From Actinomycetes bacterium (GTDB lineage Bacteria; Actinomycetota; Acidimicrobiia; Spongiisociales; UBA4744), in NCBI GenBank assembly GCA_024641205.1, contig JAHEDM010000066.1, positions 1 through 9,605 of the forward strand: DNA of 9,605 nucleotides. Reading direction: 5' to 3'. This document shows positions 4,987 through 9,605 of this stretch, in pieces; positions within the stretch are counted from its first letter, which is position 1, and each line of letters opens with the position of its first letter. Under the pieces are notes generated by a model that did no database searches, was not told where the DNA came from, and saw only the letters and a list, made by a program, of their open reading frames with translations. Made by a program: the position numbers and the translations under genes.

Positions 4987-5778
4987 TCAGAGCGATATGG
5001 CCAAACCATCCACCAGGAACAACCTCGCTGCCCCGACCAGCACCGCCAGCAAGACCAGAGTTCCCCAAGCCAAGCGAACGGGCTCGCGAATCGGATCGAT
5101 GAAGCGCGGCTCGGGCGACGCCAGCATCGTGGCTACGAGGAAGACCCCACTCCACGGCAATAGCAACCACGCCCCAAACGCAGGGTCTGCCATCACAAGG
5201 GGAAGGGTCATGAGGGCTCCGACCAGCCAGGCCAGGATGCCGATCATTCCGAGGAACTCAACTCTGCCCTGTTTCGTGGCAAGGTCCTCCGCGTGACGGG
5301 CAAACCGCAAGAGGGCGGGCGCCGCCAGCAATCCGATCGCAAGCAGCCCTGCCGCGCCAAGCACCCCTACCACCCAAGACAGAGACTCGGGTAGTTCCAA
5401 AGCCGCCAGGGACAAGGCCACAGGCGAATCGCCATCGAAGGGCACTCTCAGCAGTTGTTGCAGCCCTTCTCGAAAGAAGTGCAACATCGCCCAGAGGACC
5501 GCCAACCGAGTCCCGTCATAGCGAGTCCCACCCCGGTAGATACTGGCCAGGGCCCATCCAAGGAGAAGGACGAGAATCGTTCCACCCAACCAGGCGATAT
5601 CAGAACCCTCGGCGCCGAACTCCACCCGAGTCGGGTACCACCGCAGTTCCCGGTTGAAGATCAAGCCGGTCGCTACGAGTCCGAGCTGGTAGACCTGCAT
5701 GGCCAGCACCGTTCCTAACGCGAAGCCCAGCGAAGAGTTCACTGCCAGGGCGGCCAGATCCAATCGCCTTTGTCGCAT
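4987..5778 (-). CDS. Polytopic membrane protein of unknown function
   Basis: 263 residues from ATG 5778-5776; no family recognised. After a basic start (MRQRR) hydrophobic segments lie at about 12-32, 62-80, 134-154, 174-195, 200-219 and 235-254, with a weaker one at about 91-110. The weaker one contains the polar string LHFFREGLQQLL (99-110; His100 and Glu104), which could be a functional site or an amphipathic helix. Loops include NRELRWYPTRVEFGAEGSD (42-60) and a basic cytosolic stretch RFARHAEDLATKQGR (158-172). Its stop is 14 bases before the LLM oxidoreductase start, so the two are probably one transcription unit. It could be a transporter, an integral enzyme or an assembly factor; the sequence does not decide. 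No clear Shine-Dalgarno site precedes the ATG. The DUF2461 gene lies 71 bases upstream on the same strand and may be co-transcribed. Confidence 0.75.
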   Translation of the reverse strand: MRQRRLDLAALAVNSSLGFALGTVLAMQVYQLGLVATGLIFNRELRWYPTRVEFGAEGSDIAWLGGTILVLLLGWALASIYRGGTRYDGTRLAVLWAMLHFFREGLQQLLRVPFDGDSPVALSLAALELPESLSWVVGVLGAAGLLAIGLLAAPALLRFARHAEDLATKQGRVEFLGMIGILAWLVGALMTLPLVMADPAFGAWLLLPWSGVFLVATMLASPEPRFIDPIREPVRLAWGTLVLLAVLVGAARLFLVDGLAISL

Positions 5779-5849
5779 CGGTCGAAGGCTACTGGTCGGT
5801 GCCTGCGCCGCGTCGAATGCTCAACCGGCGTTCGGAAGCCTGCGGGTGG

Positions 5850-6536
5850 TCAAAACGGCACGCCCACCGCGTCGCAGAGGAACTTCATGAACGGCACGGC
5901 CCGCCTGCAGTAGTCGGTGAAATCCCTCATGAAGTGATCCGAAGTGATCTGTTGCTGGGTAAGGCGGGTCGAGGCGATGAAATCCTTACGCTTCAGGTCC
6001 TCGATGAGAGGATGGTCTTCCGAGTAGCCCTTCGGAGGGCGGGTGAGCGAATCACCGCTGATGATGAACACGTCGGTGAACCGCTTACCCCGGGTGGCTT
6101 TCTTCCAGGCAGACGGATCCTGGTCGATCCTCTCGCGGATCGCATAGGCCGCTTTCGTCTCCGGCCGCCACAGGCCAACCCCCATGTAGCACTCGCCCGG
6201 CTGGATGTTGAGGTAGAAACCTGGGGCATGCACATCCCGGCCTTTGGCGTGGCGGAACTGCATGCCGGTGTTCTCTTTGTAGGGAGTCTTGTCCTTCGCG
6301 AATCGGGTGTCCCTCTGGATGCGAAAGAGCGAACCTCCCACTTTGCGAGAATCGGCCACGAAATGCGGCGAGATGCTCTCCAGAGGCCCGGCGAAGTCGT
6401 CGATGAATTCCAGGGCAGGTTCGCGCACAAAACGCTCATACTCGTCCTGGTGTCCTTTGAACCATTCCCGGGTGTTGTTCTCGGCGAGATCGTTCAAGAA
6501 GGCAAAAAGCTTCGGAGAGAAATATCGTATGGTCAT
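5850..6536 (-). CDS. DUF2461 / TIGR02453 family protein
   Basis: 228 residues from ATG 6536-6534, the usual length for this family of cytosolic proteins of unknown function. Recognisable marks are FLNDLAENNTREWFKGHQDEYE near the N-terminus (family pattern 'FL..L..NN.r.WF...r..Ye'), FRIQRDTRFAKDKTPYKENTGM (about 71-92) and GFYLNIQPGECYMGVGLWRPE (about 105-125). The C-terminal third has the typical LKRKDFIASTRLT and late aromatic and basic residues. The two central motifs are intact and there is no sign of truncation. Distant structural similarity to nucleic-acid or phosphate-handling proteins has been suggested for some DUFs of this type, but I would not assign an activity. It lies between the kinase gene (121 bases upstream) and the membrane-protein gene (71 bases downstream), all on the minus strand. 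Confidence 0.92.
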   Translation of the reverse strand: MTIRYFSPKLFAFLNDLAENNTREWFKGHQDEYERFVREPALEFIDDFAGPLESISPHFVADSRKVGGSLFRIQRDTRFAKDKTPYKENTGMQFRHAKGRDVHAPGFYLNIQPGECYMGVGLWRPETKAAYAIRERIDQDPSAWKKATRGKRFTDVFIISGDSLTRPPKGYSEDHPLIEDLKRKDFIASTRLTQQQITSDHFMRDFTDYCRRAVPFMKFLCDAVGVPF

Positions 6537-6606
6537 TCGACCACGCTACCGAAAGACCCGGGGCCGTGGAACCCCTTTGTCGGTTGTCAGTCCTGAGGCC
6601 TGGAAC

Positions 6607-6630
6607 CCGGGCGTTCAGTTACGAGCCCGG
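6607..6630 (-). other. GC-rich stem-loop after the sensor-kinase gene
   Basis: CCGGGC and GCCCGG (6625-6630 and 6607-6612) form a 6-bp all-GC stem with a 12-base loop, starting 28 bases after the kinase stop codon. A second weak GGGG/CCCC stem lies closer to the DUF2461 gene and is followed only by TTT. Either could attenuate transcription between the two genes, but the missing T-tract makes an intrinsic terminator doubtful. Confidence 0.25.
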
Positions 6631-6657
6631 CCTGCAACTGCCAAATCCCAACTATTT

Positions 6658-9605
6658 CTACGCCCAGGCGTTGATTCCTTCCGCAGCCAGGGCTTCAAGT
6701 TCGGGCAGGAACCGTTGCATTTGCTCATCGAGGCGCTGCCAGGCTTCGGCGACACCGTCAAGATCTCCCGCCTTGGCCAGGTCGTTCATACGTTTGGCAG
6801 CTTCAAACGGCCCGTGGGCGGCAAAGAGAGCGACGGTTCCTTTGATGCGATGCGATAGGTCGCGAGCGGCGGTCAGATCACCTGCTTTGAGACCGTCGGC
6901 AATCTGCTCGTGAAGGTCGGGGTACTCCTCGAGGAACAGTTGCGCCATCTCCTTGAGGAGGTCCTTCATCCCCTCGACCCGTTCGAGGGCTTCCCGCCTA
7001 TCGATGACCGTTTCTCTTGCCGGCTGAGGGGAGCCGAAGTCCGGGGCCGGTCTGGTCATGAGTCCGACGAGCTGTTCCACTGTTGCGTAGAGCTGGTCGG
7101 CGCTGAAAGGTTTGGAGACGTAGGCATCCATACCGGCATCGAGGCACCGCTGGCGATCCGACTCCATTGCATGAGCGGTCAGCGCCACGATCGGGATATG
7201 GGACTTTCCGCCTTCCCACTGCCTGATTATCCGGCTTGCTTCCAACCCATCGAGTTCGGGCATCTGAACGTCCATCAGCACGGCATCGAAACTCGATTCC
7301 TGAACGGCTTCGACGGCTTTGAGCCCGTCCTCGACCGAGGTCACCGAATGGCCGCGCTTTTCGAGAAGACGGATTGCAAGCATGCGATTGGTCGGGCTGT
7401 CGTCGGCTAACAGAAGACGCAGTCTTGGTCGGCGTTCTCGGAGCCAGTGCTTCGTGACGAGGATATCGGGATGCATGCGTTCAGAAGTCACCAGCCGGAC
7501 GGCATCCAGCAGCTCACTGTGCGAGACCGGCTTGGTGAGGTATGCCGAAACTCCGGCATTGCGGAAGCGGGCAGCATCGCCACGCTCTCCGGCCACCGGG
7601 ACGGCAACAACCGGGACGTCCACGAAGTCGGGGTGGTTGGCGATTCGACTGCATGTTTCGAGAATGTTCTCGTTCACATCGACGACTACCGCGCACGGTC
7701 TCATCTGGAGCCGCGCCAGATCGTGCATGGTGTCGAGTGCCGAATCAAGGTCGGCGACCACTGATGTCGAGATGCTTCCCTGTCGAAGCATCTCGCTCAG
7801 GCTGCGCTGGGCGGCTTGAGCGTCGGCGATGACCAGCACCTTGAGTTCGCCGCGAGCGGGCTCGGCGGGGTTCATCAGGTCGGTCAGGCTCGCTTCGTCC
7901 AGGTTGGCCGTGAAATGGAATCTGCTCCCCTCCCCCACTTTGCTCTCCACCCAGATCTTCCCGCCCATCATCTCAACCAGATCGCCGGTGATCGAGAGGC
8001 CAAGGCCGGTACCGCCGTACTTGCGAGTCGTCGACCCGTCTGCCTGCGCAAACGAGTCGAAAATGCTCTCTTGAAGATCTTCCGGGATCCCGATACCCGT
8101 GTCGGAGATGACAAAGTGTAGGACGATCCCCTGGGCAGACATCGAGTCCACCCCCACCGCCACCTTCACTCGACCAACGTGGGTGAATTTGAGAGCATTG
8201 CCTATCAAATTGAAGAGGATCTGTCGCACCCGCCCCGGATCGCCTACTACGGCGTCCGGTACAGCCGAATCGACCTCGGCCGACAGTTCAAGTCCTTTCT
8301 CAGCAGCGCGCACGGCCATGGTTCGAACGGTGTCACCGATGGTGTCGACCAGACTGAACGGGATCGCTTCGAGTTCGAGTTTGCCTGCTTCGATCTTGGA
8401 AAGGTCCAACAGGTCGTTGATCAGCGTCAACAGTGCATCGACCGCCGCCTTGGTTGTGCCAAGGTATTCGCGCTGCTCCGCGGACAGTTCAGTCTCAAGG
8501 GTCAGCTCGGTCATCCCTTGAATGGCGTTCATGGGCGTACGAATCTCGTGAGATATGTTGGCGAGGAACTGGGCCTTGCTGGCCGCTGCTTGCTGGGCTG
8601 CGTCCCGGGCCCGATGCAGTTCGATCTCTGCTTCTTTGCGAGCCGTCACGTCTCGTGCATTAACGACCCAGGCCGAGACTTCGGGATCATGCAGCATGTT
8701 GACGGCGGTTGCTTCCATCAATCGCCACGTACCGTCGGCATGCTGCATCCGGTGTTCTATTGGCCGGCCCGACGCACCGGGTTCCAAACTCCGACCCGAA
8801 TCTCGGAAGGCAACTCGATCTTCTGGGTGAATCAGTTGGTAGAAGTCGGTTTCGACCAGGTCGGCAGGTTGATAGCCGAGCAGACGCTCGACCGACTCGC
8901 TGATAAACCGCACGGTGCCCCCATCAGACATCGTATAGAGGAGGTCGGCAACGTTCTCGGCCACCAGCCGGAGTCGTCGCTCCGTGCGGTGAAGTGCCAG
9001 TTCTGCTTCCTCCCGACGCCGGTCCGACCGATAGGCCGCAATCAGGTTGGCACATGGCACCAGGAAAGGCTCGAGAGCCTTGACCAGCGCCATGTTGTAA
9101 CCGCCCGGTCGATTGGCGATACCAACCACGCCGACCAATTCGGCTCCCAGGCGGAGCGGAACGCCCAGGAAACTTTGCATTGGAGGACGTGATCCCGGCC
9201 GTCCCCCGCTGCGCGGGTCCTCATCCGGGTTGTTCGAGATCACGATCTCACCGGTGGTCATGACGACTCCCAATAGGGTGTCCATCTTGTCGGAGCGAAA
9301 GCCCTCACCGGAATTCCGCGAGTGGAGAACAGCCGACTCAGCATCCCGCGCGATGTCGGAGGTAGCGTGGGTCTGCAGGTAGAGACCATCCTCGCCATCG
9401 TGGACCTCGCCCACGAACCCGTATTCACTATCCGTGAGATCGAGCAAATCCTCCAGAACACGCTTGAACAGAACTCCGGGCCCGACGTCGGCGATGAACT
9501 CCGATTGGAGATGCGAAATGCTGTTGAGCAGAGCGTTTTTCTTGGCCAGCTCTCGCTGCACGTCGGCGAGGTCCGTGACATCGCTGATCGATACGAGGAC
9601 CCGGC
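6658..9605 (-). CDS. Hybrid sensor histidine kinase, PAS-GAF-PAS-HisKA-HATPase-REC-REC-Hpt (5' end outside window)
   Basis: The frame is open to the window edge. Residues here are numbered from the GTG at 9561-9559, which is not the true start: the 14 codons before it read RVLVSISDVTDLAD, the end of a PAS domain. In order: linker helix, GAF (about 20-175, with SFLGVPLRLGAELVGVVGIAN), PAS/PAC (about 195-310, with YQLIHPEDR and ARDVTARKEAE), coiled linker, HisKA (FLANISHEIRTPMNAI, phospho-His338), HATPase (N box NLIGNALKFT, G1 DTGIGIP, G2 GGTGLGLSI), a degenerate receiver (about 573-692), a canonical receiver (about 714-832; D720, D721, D764, T795, K817) and a C-terminal Hpt (His904 in LSHRIKG). 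It is soluble in the visible part. The BarA-like layout implies an internal His-Asp-His phosphorelay to a separate response regulator not in this window. GAF and PAS suggest redox, light or small-ligand sensing; the signal is unknown. Confidence 0.95.
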   Translation of the reverse strand, partial: RVLVSISDVTDLADVQRELAKKNALLNSISHLQSEFIADVGPGVLFKRVLEDLLDLTDSEYGFVGEVHDGEDGLYLQTHATSDIARDAESAVLHSRNSGEGFRSDKMDTLLGVVMTTGEIVISNNPDEDPRSGGRPGSRPPMQSFLGVPLRLGAELVGVVGIANRPGGYNMALVKALEPFLVPCANLIAAYRSDRRREEAELALHRTERRLRLVAENVADLLYTMSDGGTVRFISESVERLLGYQPADLVETDFYQLIHPEDRVAFRDSGRSLEPGASGRPIEHRMQHADGTWRLMEATAVNMLHDPEVSAWVVNARDVTARKEAEIELHRARDAAQQAAASKAQFLANISHEIRTPMNAIQGMTELTLETELSAEQREYLGTTKAAVDALLTLINDLLDLSKIEAGKLELEAIPFSLVDTIGDTVRTMAVRAAEKGLELSAEVDSAVPDAVVGDPGRVRQILFNLIGNALKFTHVGRVKVAVGVDSMSAQGIVLHFVISDTGIGIPEDLQESIFDSFAQADGSTTRKYGGTGLGLSITGDLVEMMGGKIWVESKVGEGSRFHFTANLDEASLTDLMNPAEPARGELKVLVIADAQAAQRSLSEMLRQGSISTSVVADLDSALDTMHDLARLQMRPCAVVVDVNENILETCSRIANHPDFVDVPVVAVPVAGERGDAARFRNAGVSAYLTKPVSHSELLDAVRLVTSERMHPDILVTKHWLRERRPRLRLLLADDSPTNRMLAIRLLEKRGHSVTSVEDGLKAVEAVQESSFDAVLMDVQMPELDGLEASRIIRQWEGGKSHIPIVALTAHAMESDRQRCLDAGMDAYVSKPFSADQLYATVEQLVGLMTRPAPDFGSPQPARETVIDRREALERVEGMKDLLKEMAQLFLEEYPDLHEQIADGLKAGDLTAARDLSHRIKGTVALFAAHGPFEAAKRMNDLAKAGDLDGVAEAWQRLDEQMQRFLPELEALAAEGINAWA

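Noticed and set aside
4208..5296. Plus-strand open frame of 362 codons opposite the LLM and membrane-protein genes
   Set aside because: The translation is rich in Arg, Pro, His and Ser with no recognisable domain, while the minus strand encodes a clear LLM protein and a coherent membrane protein. Long antisense frames are common in GC-rich DNA.
6600..6635. Possible tRNA-like T-arm (GGTTC near a GC stem) after the kinase gene
   Set aside because: No acceptor, D or anticodon stems can be drawn around it.
8179..9192. Plus-strand open frame of 337 codons opposite the sensor kinase
   Set aside because: It lies entirely inside the unmistakable kinase gene and shows no protein-like motifs.
9559..9561. 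GTG as the start codon of the sensor kinase
   Set aside because: The frame stays open to the window edge, and the upstream residues RVLVSISDVTDLAD are a typical PAS/PAC ending, so the real start is further upstream.

Overview
This window looks like a piece of chromosome from a high-G+C, probably actinobacterial genome. The evidence is a PAC2-family protein, an F420/FMN-type LLM oxidoreductase, frequent GTG/TTG starts and strongly G/C-biased codons. An uncultured member of the Acidimicrobiia or a relative is my guess, not a demonstration. I see no tRNA, rRNA, CRISPR array, insertion sequence or phage gene, and no gene-free stretch longer than about 254 bases.

Left half, plus strand. The window opens inside the 3' end of a PAC2-family (proteasome-assembly-chaperone-like) gene. 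After a 139-base gap comes a two-gene cassette: a cytosolic regulator made of an RCK_N/TrkA-N domain, an RCK_C/TrkA-C domain and two USP-like domains (465-1910), followed 15 bases later, and in the same reading frame, by a CPA2-type cation:proton antiporter (1926-3131). The likely logic is nucleotide or ligand sensing by the soluble protein controlling a K+/Na+:H+ antiporter. Strong RNA hairpins lie in the last part of the regulator gene. A 254-base intergenic region with small hairpins then leads to a 7-TM membrane protein of unknown function (3386-4114).

Right half, minus strand. The plus-strand block meets a minus-strand block tail to tail at 4115-4129. Read in the direction of transcription, the minus block is: a large hybrid sensor kinase (9605 to 6658, 5' end outside the window), a DUF2461 protein (6536-5850), a polytopic membrane protein of unknown function (5778-4987), and 14 bases later an LLM-class flavin-dependent oxidoreductase (4972-4130). 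The kinase is PAS-GAF-PAS-HisKA-HATPase-REC-REC-Hpt, and its first REC appears degenerate. It has no DNA-binding output, so its phosphorelay partner must lie elsewhere.

The parts most worth a second look are the RCK/tandem-USP regulator with its antiporter, the nested alternative hairpins at the regulator's 3' end, the pseudo-receiver in the kinase, and the two unrecognised membrane proteins. I did not find a convincing wholly new defence or mobile system here.
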